This document shows positions 8,545 through 17,609 of a stretch of DNA of 64,000 bases, in pieces. Origin of the DNA: Pseudobutyrivibrio sp. YE44 (lineage in GTDB: Bacteria; Bacillota; Clostridia; Lachnospirales; Lachnospiraceae); contig NZ_FMXT01000005.1 in NCBI RefSeq assembly GCF_900104335.1, positions 62,001 through 126,000 on the forward strand. Reading direction: 5' to 3'. How positions within the stretch are numbered: the stretch's first letter is position 1; the number at the start of each line of letters is the position of its first letter. A program made the translations under genes and the position numbers. Under the pieces are notes generated by a model. That model saw only the letters and a program-made list of their open reading frames with translations. It was not told where the DNA came from and ran no database searches.

Positions 8545-9294
8545 ATGCTAACGGAAGAAAGACGTGCGCGGATAATCGAAATTGTAAATGAAAAGAAGGC
8601 TGTATCAGTCAATGAACTGGTTGATCTTTTAGATACATCGGCAGCCACTATTCGTCGAGACATTAACGCGTTGAATCGTTCCCGTAAGCTGGTAAAGGTT
8701 TTTGGAGGTGCTACTTCCTTAACCTCTCACGATGTTAACACTAAAGAAGATGCAGTTAAGATGAAGGCCCAAAAGAACGTGGCGGAAAAGGACAACATCA
8801 GCCGTTATGCAGCAGGGCTTATTGAGGACAATGATTTTGTTTACATAGATGCTGGTACCACAACACTTGCAATGATTGATTACATTAACAATCGTCAAGC
8901 AAAGTACATCACAAACGGTGTGGTACATGCCAAACGTCTTATGGAAAAAGGTCTTGAAACCATTATGATTGGCGGAAGACTTAAGGCTTCCACTGAAGCG
9001 GTAGTTGGCCCTGATTGTATAGAGTTTATTCGCAAATATCATTTTACAAAAGCTTTTATGGGTACAAATGGTATTTCAGTTCAAGCGGGCTTCACTACAC
9101 CTGATGTTGACGAAGCTATGATTAAGACCGAGGCAATCAGACATGCTTACATGTCATACGTATTAGCAGATCACACGAAATTCGACGAGGTAAATTCGGT
9201 GACCTTCGCCAACATTGGCGAGTGCAATATCATCACCGATAAAGTTACATCTAAAGAGTATATGAGCCAAACAACAGTTATGGTGTGTGATTAG
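8545..9294 (+). CDS. fruR: DeoR-family regulator of the fructose operon
   Basis: 249 residues, the normal length of DeoR/GlpR-type repressors. Residues 1-56 form the winged helix-turn-helix (LTEERRARIIEIVNEKKAVS, then the recognition helix TSAATIRRDINAL). Residues about 78-235 are the DeoRC sugar-phosphate sensor, with the phosphate-loop signature YIDAGTTTLAMIDYI and the conserved VVGPDCIEFI and GISVQAGFTTPD blocks. It stands first in an apparent fruR-fruK-fruA operon, so the ligand is most likely fructose 1-phosphate. The stop codon is followed within 20 bases by the start of fruK, and AGGGGTG precedes the ATG. Confidence 0.92.
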   Translation: MLTEERRARIIEIVNEKKAVSVNELVDLLDTSAATIRRDINALNRSRKLVKVFGGATSLTSHDVNTKEDAVKMKAQKNVAEKDNISRYAAGLIEDNDFVYIDAGTTTLAMIDYINNRQAKYITNGVVHAKRLMEKGLETIMIGGRLKASTEAVVGPDCIEFIRKYHFTKAFMGTNGISVQAGFTTPDVDEAMIKTEAIRHAYMSYVLADHTKFDEVNSVTFANIGECNIITDKVTSKEYMSQTTVMVCD

Positions 9295-9312
9295 ATGAAT
9301 GGAGGTAAAGCG

Positions 9313-10218
9313 ATGATTTATACGGTTACATTTAACCCAGCACTTGATTATGTAGTTAGAATGGACGGAGACTTACTCCCAGGTATGACCAACCGTTCAG
9401 CTAGCGAGGAGTACTATTTCGGTGGAAAGGGTATCAATGTATCCATGGTTTTGTCTGAGCTTGGACTTAAGAGCACAGCTCTTGGATTCGTAGCAGGCTT
9501 CACTGGTAGAGCTATTGACGAAGGTGTTCAGGCTGCAGGTATCGACACAGATTTTATTCACCTTAAGGAAGGCATTTCAAGAATCAATGTAAAGCTTAAG
9601 GCAACAGAGGAAACTGAGATTAATGCTCAGGGACCAAAGATTGATGAGCAGTCACAGATGGAGCTTTTCAATAAGCTTTCTAAGTTAGTTGAGGGTGATG
9701 TGCTTATCCTTGCAGGTTCAATTCCAAATTCACTTCCAGATGATGTATATGAAAGAATTCTTTCAGCACTTGATGGAAAGGGAATAGAGTTCGTTGTTGA
9801 TGCAACAAAGGACTTACTTACAAACGTTCTCAAGTATCATCCATTCCTTATCAAGCCAAACAACTTTGAGCTTGGTGAGATTGTTGGAAAGACACTTGAG
9901 ACAGATGATGAAATTTACGAAGGAGCTTTAAAGCTTCAGGAAATGGGTGCAAGAAACGTGCTTATCTCTATGGCAGGAGATGGGGCTATGCTAGTTGATG
10001 AAAATGGTCAGCGTTATCGTATCGGTGTACCTAAGGGAACAGTTAGAAACTCAGTTGGAGCTGGTGATTCAATGGTGGCAGGCTTTGTTGCAGGCTACAT
10101 GAAGACAAAGAATTACGAGACAGCTTTAAAGATGGGAACAGCAGCAGGTTCAGCAACAGCATTCTCTGACGGACTAGCAAAGGCAGCTGATATCGATGCA
10201 CTGTTCAAGGGCTTATAA
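9313..10218 (+). CDS. fruK: 1-phosphofructokinase
   Basis: 301 residues, PfkB/ribokinase family. It phosphorylates fructose 1-phosphate, delivered by the PTS, to fructose 1,6-bisphosphate in the cytoplasm. The N-terminus YTVTFNPALDYVVR is diagnostic for the hexose-phosphate kinase branch (FruK/LacC), the first PfkB signature is GGKGINVSMVLSELG, and the second contains GAGDSMVAGF with the catalytic aspartate at about residue 252. ATG 9313 is chosen because GGAGG lies nine bases upstream; the in-frame ATG at 9295 places that site inside the gene. The downstream PTS transporter makes fructose rather than tagatose the likely substrate. Confidence 0.94.
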   Translation: MIYTVTFNPALDYVVRMDGDLLPGMTNRSASEEYYFGGKGINVSMVLSELGLKSTALGFVAGFTGRAIDEGVQAAGIDTDFIHLKEGISRINVKLKATEETEINAQGPKIDEQSQMELFNKLSKLVEGDVLILAGSIPNSLPDDVYERILSALDGKGIEFVVDATKDLLTNVLKYHPFLIKPNNFELGEIVGKTLETDDEIYEGALKLQEMGARNVLISMAGDGAMLVDENGQRYRIGVPKGTVRNSVGAGDSMVAGFVAGYMKTKNYETALKMGTAAGSATAFSDGLAKAADIDALFKGL

Positions 10219-10315
10219 GAGCCACATCTTATATTGAAATTAATTGCTTTGCGGAGAGGGCAATTGATTTATAGATTATTATTCAATTTTAAAGTTTTAA
10301 AATGTAGGAGGGAAT

Positions 10316-12238
10316 ATGAGAATTTCAGAGTTCATTGATCCAAAAGGGATCCAGCTTCAGGTAGCTCTTGCTGACCAGAATGAAGCGATTGATAAGCTTA
10401 TTGCTCTTCATGATGCAGTTGGCAACTTGAAGGATGCAGCAGGCTTCAAGACTGCAATCCTTGAGCGTGAAGCAAAGGGATCTACAGCAATCGGGAATGG
10501 TATAGCTGTTCCTCATGGTAAGTCAGCATCAGTTGCTAAGGCAGGTCTTGTTGCTATCACTTGCCCAGACGGTGTTGATTACAAAGCACTTGATGGAAAG
10601 CCAAGCAATCTTTTATTTATGATTGCAGCTCCAGAGGGTGGTGCAGATACACATCTTGAAGTTTTATCAAAGCTTATGACTATGCTTATGGACACAGCTT
10701 TCTGCAAGACTCTTGTTCAGGCAAAGTCAGTTGATGAATTCTTAAGTCTTATTGATAAGAAGGAAGCAGAGAAGGATGCTGAGTCTGGCGTAAAGGCTAC
10801 AGCTACACCTTCAAAGAGCGGAAAGAAGATTGTTGCTGTTACAGCATGTCCAACAGGTATTGCTCATACTTTTATGGCTGCTGAGTCTCTTGAGCTTAAG
10901 GCTAAGGAGCTCGGTATTGGCTTCAGAGTAGAGAAGGATGGCTCAGGCGGAGCAAAGGATCCTCTTACTGCAGCAGAAATCGCTGAGGCAGATGCAGTTA
11001 TCGTAGCTTGCGACAAGAACATTGATATGAGCGTATTCGATGGTAAGAAGGTTGTGCTTGCTTCTACAAAGGAAGCTATCCACACTCCTGAAGTATTATT
11101 CGAAAAGGCTGAGACAGCTTCTGTATATCATCATTCAGGAGCAGTTACAAAGAGAACAGACGATGCTAACGAGTCAATTGGCCGTCAGCTATACAAGCAC
11201 CTTATGAATGGTGTATCTCACATGCTTCCATTCGTAATTGGTGGTGGTATCCTTATCGCTATCGCATTCTTGCTCGATGATTACTCAATCGATCCTAGCA
11301 ACTTTGGTACAAATACACCAGTAGCTGCTTGGTTCAAGACAATTGGTGGTGGAGCATTTGGATTTATGCTTCCTGTACTTGCTGGTTTCATTGCTCAGTC
11401 TATCGCTGACAGACCAGGTCTTGCAGTTGGTTTCGTAGGTGGTTTACTTGCATCTACAGGTGCTACATTCGCTAATCCAGGTGGAGCTATTCCATCAGCT
11501 TTCCTTGGCGCATTAGTAGCAGGTTTCGCAGCTGGTTACTTCATGAAGTGGCTTGAAAAGGTATGTGAAGTACTTCCACAGTCTCTTGAAGGTATTAAGC
11601 CAGTACTTATTTACCCACTTGTTGGTATTGCAGTAATCGGTCTCATCATGTGCGCAGTAAACCCAATCGTTGGTGCTCTTAACGCTTGGATTTCTGGTGT
11701 ACTTAATGGAATGGGTACAACATCACTTGTTCCACTTGGAATTATCCTTGGTGCTATGATGGCTACAGATATGGGTGGTCCTCTTAACAAGGCAGCATAT
11801 GTATTCGGTACAGCAGCTCTTGCAGAGGCTAGCCAGGAGAACCCAACAGGTTGGATGATTATGGCAGCTGTTATGGTTGGTGGTATGGTTCCTCCAATCG
11901 CAATCGCACTTGCTACAATTATCTTCCCTAAGAAGTTTACAGTAGCTGAGAGAAAGGCTGGTCCTGTTAACTTTGTTATGGGCTTCTGCTTCATCACAGA
12001 GGGTGCTATCCCTTACGCAGCAGCAGATCCACTTCACGTAATCCCATCACTTATGGTTGGTTCAGGTGTTGCTGGTGCCCTTTCAATGGCATTCAAGTGT
12101 ACACTTATGGCTCCACACGGTGGAATCTTCGTATTCCCTGTAGTTGGTCGCTGGGCTATGTACCTTGTAGCGCTTGCAGTTGGATCAGCAGTTAGCTGCT
12201 TGCTCCTTGGTGTATTAAAGAAGACAGTTGAGGATTAA
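10316..12238 (+). CDS. fruA: Fructose PTS transporter, fused EIIA-EIIB-EIIC
   Basis: 640 residues. It imports fructose and phosphorylates it at C1. EIIA covers residues 1-145 with the phosphorylated histidine in AVPHGKS (His67). EIIB covers about 165-270, with the phosphocysteine in VTACPTGIAHTF (Cys178). EIIC occupies the rest with eight to ten membrane helices and the fructose-family stretches MLPFVIGGGILIAIAF and GGAIPSAFLGALVAGF. It lies 97 bases after fruK; that gap holds a small hairpin around AATTGC/GGCAATT and an AGGAGG site. The phosphate comes from HPr and enzyme I, encoded immediately downstream. The family I hairpin at 12336 is its terminator. Confidence 0.95.
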   Translation: MRISEFIDPKGIQLQVALADQNEAIDKLIALHDAVGNLKDAAGFKTAILEREAKGSTAIGNGIAVPHGKSASVAKAGLVAITCPDGVDYKALDGKPSNLLFMIAAPEGGADTHLEVLSKLMTMLMDTAFCKTLVQAKSVDEFLSLIDKKEAEKDAESGVKATATPSKSGKKIVAVTACPTGIAHTFMAAESLELKAKELGIGFRVEKDGSGGAKDPLTAAEIAEADAVIVACDKNIDMSVFDGKKVVLASTKEAIHTPEVLFEKAETASVYHHSGAVTKRTDDANESIGRQLYKHLMNGVSHMLPFVIGGGILIAIAFLLDDYSIDPSNFGTNTPVAAWFKTIGGGAFGFMLPVLAGFIAQSIADRPGLAVGFVGGLLASTGATFANPGGAIPSAFLGALVAGFAAGYFMKWLEKVCEVLPQSLEGIKPVLIYPLVGIAVIGLIMCAVNPIVGALNAWISGVLNGMGTTSLVPLGIILGAMMATDMGGPLNKAAYVFGTAALAEASQENPTGWMIMAAVMVGGMVPPIAIALATIIFPKKFTVAERKAGPVNFVMGFCFITEGAIPYAAADPLHVIPSLMVGSGVAGALSMAFKCTLMAPHGGIFVFPVVGRWAMYLVALAVGSAVSCLLLGVLKKTVED

Positions 12239-12257
12239 TTTCTCAATATCAATAATT

Positions 12258-12273
12258 CCTTCTATATAGAAGG
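12258..12273. repeat. Perfect 16-bp palindrome after fruA
   Basis: CCTTCTATATAGAAGG is fully self-complementary and lies 20 bases after the fruA stop. It has no T tract. It could be a protein-binding site or part of the 3' mRNA fold. Confidence 0.6.
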
Positions 12274-12286
12274 TGCCAGAAGTGAG

Positions 12287-12372
12287 GATGAGGTGGACAA
12301 AATTAACTCCACCTCATCAGTCACCTCCGGTGTTAGCTTCCCCTGGAGGGGAAGCCTTGTTTTGTTTTTGAC
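12287..12372 (-). repeat. Repeat family I, inverted copy; carries the fruA terminator
   Basis: GATGAGGTGGA (12287-12297) and TCCACCTCATC (12308-12318) form a perfect 11-bp inverted pair. After it, read on the minus strand, come a CACC/GGTG hairpin and the hairpin GCTTCCCC (12336-12343)/GGGGAAGC (12348-12355), followed on the plus strand by a T-rich tract. The order matches the other family I copies read in reverse, with the long central hairpin missing. Confidence 0.75.
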
Positions 12373-12411
12373 TAATTTGTTTGTTTTTTTTGATTTTTTT
12401 TATATTTTTTG

Positions 12412-12461
12412 TAGAAAAACGATTGTAGACAAATTGATTGTTTTTCTATAAAGTATATAAG
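12412..12461 (+). promoter_or_regulatory. Likely ptsH promoter with an inverted repeat over the spacer
   Basis: -35 TTGATT (12434-12439), 16 bases, -10 TATAAG (12456-12461). TAGAAAAAC (12412-12420) and GTTTTTCTA (12440-12448) are perfect inverted arms that straddle the -35 box, so a bound regulator could control transcription of ptsH-ptsI separately from the fru genes. Confidence 0.5.
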
Positions 12462-12519
12462 TGACTTTTTATAGGGATTTATTTACGTAGTTTACGTTGA
12501 AACGAAAGGAGTTTTATTT

Positions 12520-12783
12520 ATGGTTTCAAAAGTAGTTAAGGTTACAAACGAGCAGGGTATGCACATGCGTCCAGCAACAGTATTCAGCGCAGCTGTTACA
12601 CCATTCGAGTCAGATGTTAAGATTGGTTTCAATGGTATGCAGTATGATGGTAAGAGCGTTATGATGCTTATGGCAGCTTGCATCAAGTGTGGTGCAGAAA
12701 TCGAAATCATCTGTGATGGTTCTGATGAGGAAGCAGCACTTGCAAAGGCAGTAGAGCTCGTTGAGAGTGGTCTCGGAGATTAA
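12520..12783 (+). CDS. ptsH: Phosphocarrier protein HPr
   Basis: 87 residues, the standard length. It receives phosphate from enzyme I on His15 (motif GMHMRPAT, residues 13-20) and passes it to EIIA domains such as that of FruA. The regulatory serine is present at position 46 (GKSVMMLM), so HPr kinase/phosphorylase and CcpA-type catabolite control are expected to apply. It lies 30 bases before ptsI and has its own promoter after the fruA terminator. A second HPr is encoded at 53824. Confidence 0.96.
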   Translation: MVSKVVKVTNEQGMHMRPATVFSAAVTPFESDVKIGFNGMQYDGKSVMMLMAACIKCGAEIEIICDGSDEEAALAKAVELVESGLGD

Positions 12784-12813
12784 TTCTTCGGTAGATAAGG
12801 AGGAATAACATCT

Positions 12814-14517
12814 ATGTACAAAGGCATAGAAGCGTCTAGAGGAATAGGTATTGGTAGCATTTGCCTTATCGTTGAGCGTGATTTATCTTTTGAGTCAAAG
12901 CACATCGATGATACAGAGGCAGAAAAGGCAAGATTCAACTCAGCAATTGAAAGTTTCAAGGCTGAGACAGCTGAGATGGCTGAGAATATCAGAAAGAACA
13001 TCGGTCCAAAGGAAGCAGAGATTATGGAAGGCCATTTGGCTATGATCGCTGATCCTACAATGGCTGGTGAGATGACAAAGATGATCGATGCAGGTCAGTG
13101 TGCTGAGGCAGCTGTTACAGCAGTTTGCGATATGTTCATTGGCATGTTCTCTAAGATGGAGGACGATATGATGCGTCAGCGTGCATCTGATATCGCTGAT
13201 ATTAAGGTTAGCTTGCTTAAGATTTTACTTGGGGTAGAAGATGTAGATATCAGCAAGGTGGCACCGGGCACAGTTTTAGTTGCTCATGATTTAACACCAT
13301 CTATGACATCTCAGATTGTTAAAGAGAATGTTGTTGGTATCATCACAGAAGTTGGTGGTAAGACATCTCATTCTGCAATTCTTGCAAGAGCATTAGAGAT
13401 ACCTGCAGTTCTTTCAGTTCCTAACATTACAGAAATTGTAAAGGACAAGGATACTGCTATCGTCGACGGTACAGAGGGTGATGTATATATTAATCCAGAC
13501 GGTGAAGTTGTTTCAAAGTACGTGATTAAGCGTGAGGAGTTCATCCGTGCTCAGGCTGAGCTTAAGAACTTCTTTGGTAAAGAAACACTTACAGCTGATG
13601 GCGACAGAGTTGAACTTTTCTGTAACATCGGTACACCAAAGGATGCAAAGAAGGCTATCGAATGCGATGGCGAGGGCATTGGTCTTTTCCGTTCAGAGTT
13701 CCTTTTCATGGACAAGCCACATCTTCCATCTGAGGATGAGCAGTTTGAGGCTTACAAGGAAGCTGTTGAGACAATGGGTGGAAAGACAGTCATCATCCGT
13801 ACACTTGATATCGGTGGTGACAAGGATATCCCTTATCTCGGTCTTGAGAAAGAGGAGAATCCATTCTTAGGTTACAGAGCAGTTCGTTACTGCCTTGCAA
13901 ATGCAGATATTTACAAGACACAGCTTAGAGGTATCCTCAGAGCTAGTGCTTTCGGTAAGGTTAAGATTATGGTACCTCTCGTTACTTGCGTTGACGAGGT
14001 TCGTGCTGTTAAGGCTCTCGTTGAAGAGTGCAAGAACGAGCTTAAGTCAGAGGGCGTAAGCTTTGACGAGAAGATCGAAGTAGGTTGCATGGTTGAGACA
14101 GCAGCAGCTTCTCTTATTGCAGATATGCTTGCTAAGGAAGCAGATTTCTTCTCAATCGGTACAAACGACTTAACACAGTACACAATGTCTGTAGATAGAG
14201 GTAATGCAAACGTTGCATATCTTTACTCAGCATTCCAGCCAGCTGTTCTTCGTTCAATCAAGAACATTATCGAAGCTGGTAACAAGGCTGGTATTCCAGT
14301 TGGTATGTGTGGTGAGGCAGCAGCTGACCCACTTATGATTCCACTTCTTATGTCCTTCGGACTTGATGAGTACAGTGTGAACCCAGTTCTCGTACTCACA
14401 GCTCGTAGCATCATTTCTAAGTGGTCAAAGGCTGAAGCTGATGCTTTAGCAGAGAAGGTACTTAGCCTTTCTACAGAAAAAGAAATTGTTGAGGCTCTTA
14501 AGGCTGCAGCAAAATAA
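12814..14517 (+). CDS. ptsI: PTS enzyme I (phosphoenolpyruvate-protein phosphotransferase)
   Basis: 567 residues, typical length. It transfers phosphate from phosphoenolpyruvate to HPr. The N-terminal half contains the HPr-binding helices and the phosphohistidine domain with GGKTSHSAILARALEIP (His186). The C-terminal PEP-binding barrel shows the conserved blocks FRSEFLFMD, GCMVETAAA, FFSIGTNDLTQYTMSVDRGN and GMCGEAAADP, with the catalytic cysteine in the last. AAGGAGG precedes the ATG. It is the last gene of the unit; a family I repeat and a strong terminator follow. Confidence 0.96.
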   Translation: MYKGIEASRGIGIGSICLIVERDLSFESKHIDDTEAEKARFNSAIESFKAETAEMAENIRKNIGPKEAEIMEGHLAMIADPTMAGEMTKMIDAGQCAEAAVTAVCDMFIGMFSKMEDDMMRQRASDIADIKVSLLKILLGVEDVDISKVAPGTVLVAHDLTPSMTSQIVKENVVGIITEVGGKTSHSAILARALEIPAVLSVPNITEIVKDKDTAIVDGTEGDVYINPDGEVVSKYVIKREEFIRAQAELKNFFGKETLTADGDRVELFCNIGTPKDAKKAIECDGEGIGLFRSEFLFMDKPHLPSEDEQFEAYKEAVETMGGKTVIIRTLDIGGDKDIPYLGLEKEENPFLGYRAVRYCLANADIYKTQLRGILRASAFGKVKIMVPLVTCVDEVRAVKALVEECKNELKSEGVSFDEKIEVGCMVETAAASLIADMLAKEADFFSIGTNDLTQYTMSVDRGNANVAYLYSAFQPAVLRSIKNIIEAGNKAGIPVGMCGEAAADPLMIPLLMSFGLDEYSVNPVLVLTARSIISKWSKAEADALAEKVLSLSTEKEIVEALKAAAK

Positions 14518-14690
14518 AGGCTTCTCCTTGAGGGTGCTAGGCTCCAGTGGAGCATGTTTAGCACCGACCGAGCCGGGAGGCGAGACAAGCTGTCACCAGA
14601 GGTGACTGATGAGGTGTGTTTTTGGATGAAGATACACCTCATCCGGGTCCTCTGGACCTACCTTCCCCTCAAGGGGAAGGCTTTTTTTTT
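14518..14690 (+). repeat. Repeat family I, full two-armed copy ending in the ptsI terminator
   Basis: This is the most complete copy. The left half, 14518-14616, holds the CTTCTCCTTGAGG box, a hairpin GGTGCTA...TAGCACC enclosing GGCTCC/GGAGC, a GAGCCGGGAGGCGAGA block, a GTCACC/GGTGAC hairpin and GATGAGGTGT. A spacer follows, then ACACCTCATC begins an inverted half that ends in CCTTCCCC (14661-14668)/GGGGAAGG (14673-14680) and T9. The terminal hairpin is an excellent terminator. No transposase is encoded. Confidence 0.85.
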
Positions 14691-14763
14691 ATATGTACTT
14701 TTATAAAGGAGTCGGATTTGTTACAATGTAATAAATTCGTAAAAATTAGGGAGGATTATTCAA

Positions 14764-15972
14764 ATGGGATTAATTCAGGCATTTAAGGGCTCAGTTTCAA
14801 ATGAGCTTGCAAATCAGTGGAAGGAGTTCTTCGTTTGTGATTCTATGTCAAACGATATCCTTCTCAAGAGAGCAACACATAAGGTGTCAGGCTCTAGCTC
14901 AAACACAAAGGGCGAGCAGGATGTTATTACAAAGGATTCAGTGGTTATTGTAAATGAGGGCCAGTGTGCTCTTTTAGTAGATAGTGGAGCTATTATTGAT
15001 GTGGCTGCAGAGCCAGGAGCATATTCTTGGGAAGACAACGGTTCTGCTTCAATCTTTGCAGGAGATTTTGCTGCAATATTTAAGGAGTTTGGTAGAAGAT
15101 TTACCTTTGGTGGTGAGAAGCCAGTTCAGCAGAGAGTCTACTTTGTAAACACAAAGGATATTACTGGTCTTAAGTTTGGTACACCAAGCCCAATTCCATT
15201 CAGAGTATTAGACGCAAACATCGGTCTTGATATGGATACAAACTTAAAGTGCAACGGTAACTACAGCCTTAAGGTTTCAGATCCTACTGCACTTTACACA
15301 AATCTTGCAGGTAACGTAAAGAACGAGTACACAATCGATGATATTCAGGATCAGCTTCGTGCTACATTTATTCAGGGCTTACAGCCAGCGCTTGGCAAGC
15401 TTTCTGGTATGGGAATCAGACCATCAGCAATTCCTGGTTACACAAAGGAAATCTCTGATGCAATGGCAGAGGAGCTTAACCACGACTGGACAGAGAAGTA
15501 TGGCTTAAGTGTTACTTCTGTACAGATTCTTGCAACAATCATTCCAGAGGATGATGCGGCAACTCTTAAGGAGCTTCAGAAGACAGGTGCTCTTCGTTCA
15601 CAGGCTATGGCAGGCGCTACACTTGTACAGGCTCAGGCAGAGGCTATGAAGACAGCAGCTGGCAACGCAAACGGAGCAGCAATGGGATTCTTTGGTATGA
15701 ACATGGCTATGCAGGCTGGTGGCGCAAATGCAGCTGATTTATTGAACCAGGGTGCACAGCAGGGCATGATGGCAGGACAGGCTATGGGTCAGCAGGGAAT
15801 GATGCAGGGCCAGCAGATGGGTCAGCCACAGGCTCAGCCAAACTTCAACGAAGTTCAGCAGGGACAGGCACCAGCAGGACAGGCTCCAGCAGGTGACAGA
15901 TGGTTCTGCCCAAATTGCGGAAATGAGAATCATGGTAATTTCTGCATCAACTGCGGAACAAAGAGACCATAG
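14764..15972 (+). CDS. SPFH/Band-7 domain protein with C-terminal zinc ribbon, YdjI-like
   Basis: 402 residues. Residues about 1-300 form an SPFH (stomatin/prohibitin/flotillin) domain of the virion-core-protein/YdjI type; there is no membrane segment. Residues about 300-375 are rich in Ala, Gly, Met and Gln (AMGQQGMMQGQQMGQ). The C-terminus is a zinc ribbon, WFCPNCGNENHGNFCINCGT, with four cysteines in two CxxC pairs. In Bacillus subtilis, ydjI is encoded with pspA, ydjG and ydjH in a membrane-stress operon; the next two genes here resemble ydjG and ydjH. The protein probably acts as a cytosolic scaffold at the membrane. GGGAGGA precedes the ATG. Confidence 0.85.
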   Translation: MGLIQAFKGSVSNELANQWKEFFVCDSMSNDILLKRATHKVSGSSSNTKGEQDVITKDSVVIVNEGQCALLVDSGAIIDVAAEPGAYSWEDNGSASIFAGDFAAIFKEFGRRFTFGGEKPVQQRVYFVNTKDITGLKFGTPSPIPFRVLDANIGLDMDTNLKCNGNYSLKVSDPTALYTNLAGNVKNEYTIDDIQDQLRATFIQGLQPALGKLSGMGIRPSAIPGYTKEISDAMAEELNHDWTEKYGLSVTSVQILATIIPEDDAATLKELQKTGALRSQAMAGATLVQAQAEAMKTAAGNANGAAMGFFGMNMAMQAGGANAADLLNQGAQQGMMAGQAMGQQGMMQGQQMGQPQAQPNFNEVQQGQAPAGQAPAGDRWFCPNCGNENHGNFCINCGTKRP

Positions 15973-16028
15973 CAATAAGGTCTTTCTGATAGCAGAAAGT
16001 ATTAATAATAGTTTTTGGAGAATAATGA

Positions 16029-17609
16029 ATGGCAACAATGTTTCCCTGTCCAAATTGCGGTGGACAGCTTAGATATTCTATCGAAGGTCATGCTTTAAGA
16101 TGCCAATCCTGCGGTGAGTTAACTGAGATGGCAGACTACAAGCCTGACGATAAGATAGGCTTTGATACAGTAACAACTAATATTTATCAGTGCCCAACCT
16201 GTGCGGGTGAGATTCAGCTTTTTGATAATGATGGCATGGAGTTTTGTCCATTCTGTGGCAATCAGGCTGTCATGTCAGAAAAGTTCTCCACAGAGGGAGC
16301 ACCCAAATATGTACTTCCTTTCAAGCTCACAAAGCAGCAGGCAAAGGACAAATATGATCTTTTCACTAAGAAGCTTCATTTTGCACCTGAAGGACTTAAT
16401 AGCAACGAGAGCATCGACAAGATGGTGCCTTTGTATGTGCCATATTACTTGTATGATTACAGCGCAAGGGATACCATCACCTTCAAGGGTGTATCAAATC
16501 AGACTAGTGGAGATTACACCATCATTAACAAGGCTAATGTGAACGTAAAGGTGGATGTTGATCACTTGAAGGTTCCATTTGATGCATCACAAAGCTTGGA
16601 TGATACCATGGCAGAGGTTTTGGAGCCTTTCCCTATGGAAGAGATTGAGGATTTCAATCCGGGATTTTTAGCAGGTTTCTTCGTGGAGAATTCCACAGTA
16701 GAAAAGGATCTTTATCAGGATGATGCCATGGATAAAGCGGTGGATTATTTAACTGGAAAGGTCATTGCCAAAGCTGGCGAATACCATCCAGAGCTTGGTG
16801 CAAAGACAGAGGTAGAAGGTGCTATTATAAACGACCTTAACTACAACTGCACAGATGGTGCTTATCTTCCAATGTACTTCCTGACTTCACGTGAAGGCGA
16901 CAGAGTGGCATATTCCATCGTGAACGGAGCCACAGGAAAGACTTACATAGATATGCCGATTGAAAAGCACAAGTTGTTTAGACGTGCAATCAGCACTTCA
17001 GCAATTATATTTGTAGTTCTTCTTTTGGCAAGCTTTGTAATGGGCTTCAGCTTTAAGGTTAAGAGCCTTTGTTCAATCGGAGCATTTATTTCTTCTTTGG
17101 TGGCACTTACTGGTGCCATCCTTGCCAACAAGACCTATCGTCGAGACAATCACCTGGATGATAAGGGATACTTCATGACAAAGGATGAAGCAAAGAAGAG
17201 CAAGGCTACTGTTAAGAAGAAGCCAGGCAGTCTTCCAACCTTTGTTTGGTCTGCACTTATAGTATTCTTTGGAATCATAGTATTCCTTGTATTCATGGGC
17301 AACGTAAACGTGTTTGGCATACTGCCATATCTTTTATATCCTACCAGCTTTGTGATGGTTATAGTTGCTTTATGCAAGGTTGGAAAAGGAAAGAAGAAGG
17401 TTATGCTTCTTGGAATTCTTGGCTGGTTTGCAGCCTTGGTAGTTCGTTTGGCTAACCTTCCAAATGATATATGGTATTTCGGAGCCCTAATCATAGCCTT
17501 TATGATTATTCTGAAGGCCATCACTTCAATCGTGGAGGAGTACAATCGATTTGCAACCCACCCATCACCTCAATTCTTAAAGAAGGGAGGTAGATTGGAG
17601 AATGCGTAA
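16029..17609 (+). CDS. Membrane protein with N-terminal zinc ribbons, YdjG-like
   Basis: 526 residues. The N-terminus carries two zinc-ribbon pairs: FPCPNCGGQ...LRCQSCGEL (residues about 6-33) and YQCPTCAGE...FCPFCGNQ (about 54-80). A soluble region follows, with several VPYYLYDY/VPFDASQS-type beta segments, and then about five membrane helices between residues 320 and 505, interrupted by a lysine-rich cytoplasmic loop (KSKATVKKKPGS). This is the plan of B. subtilis YdjG, which with YdjH forms the membrane anchor that recruits PspA. It starts 56 bases after the SPFH gene and overlaps the next gene by eight bases, so the three form an operon. Confidence 0.8.
   Translation: MATMFPCPNCGGQLRYSIEGHALRCQSCGELTEMADYKPDDKIGFDTVTTNIYQCPTCAGEIQLFDNDGMEFCPFCGNQAVMSEKFSTEGAPKYVLPFKLTKQQAKDKYDLFTKKLHFAPEGLNSNESIDKMVPLYVPYYLYDYSARDTITFKGVSNQTSGDYTIINKANVNVKVDVDHLKVPFDASQSLDDTMAEVLEPFPMEEIEDFNPGFLAGFFVENSTVEKDLYQDDAMDKAVDYLTGKVIAKAGEYHPELGAKTEVEGAIINDLNYNCTDGAYLPMYFLTSREGDRVAYSIVNGATGKTYIDMPIEKHKLFRRAISTSAIIFVVLLLASFVMGFSFKVKSLCSIGAFISSLVALTGAILANKTYRRDNHLDDKGYFMTKDEAKKSKATVKKKPGSLPTFVWSALIVFFGIIVFLVFMGNVNVFGILPYLLYPTSFVMVIVALCKVGKGKKKVMLLGILGWFAALVVRLANLPNDIWYFGALIIAFMIILKAITSIVEEYNRFATHPSPQFLKKGGRLENA

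Noticed and set aside
14518-14690. Family I as an insertion sequence
   Set aside because: No open frame for a transposase is present in any copy; the elements are 50-170 bases long.
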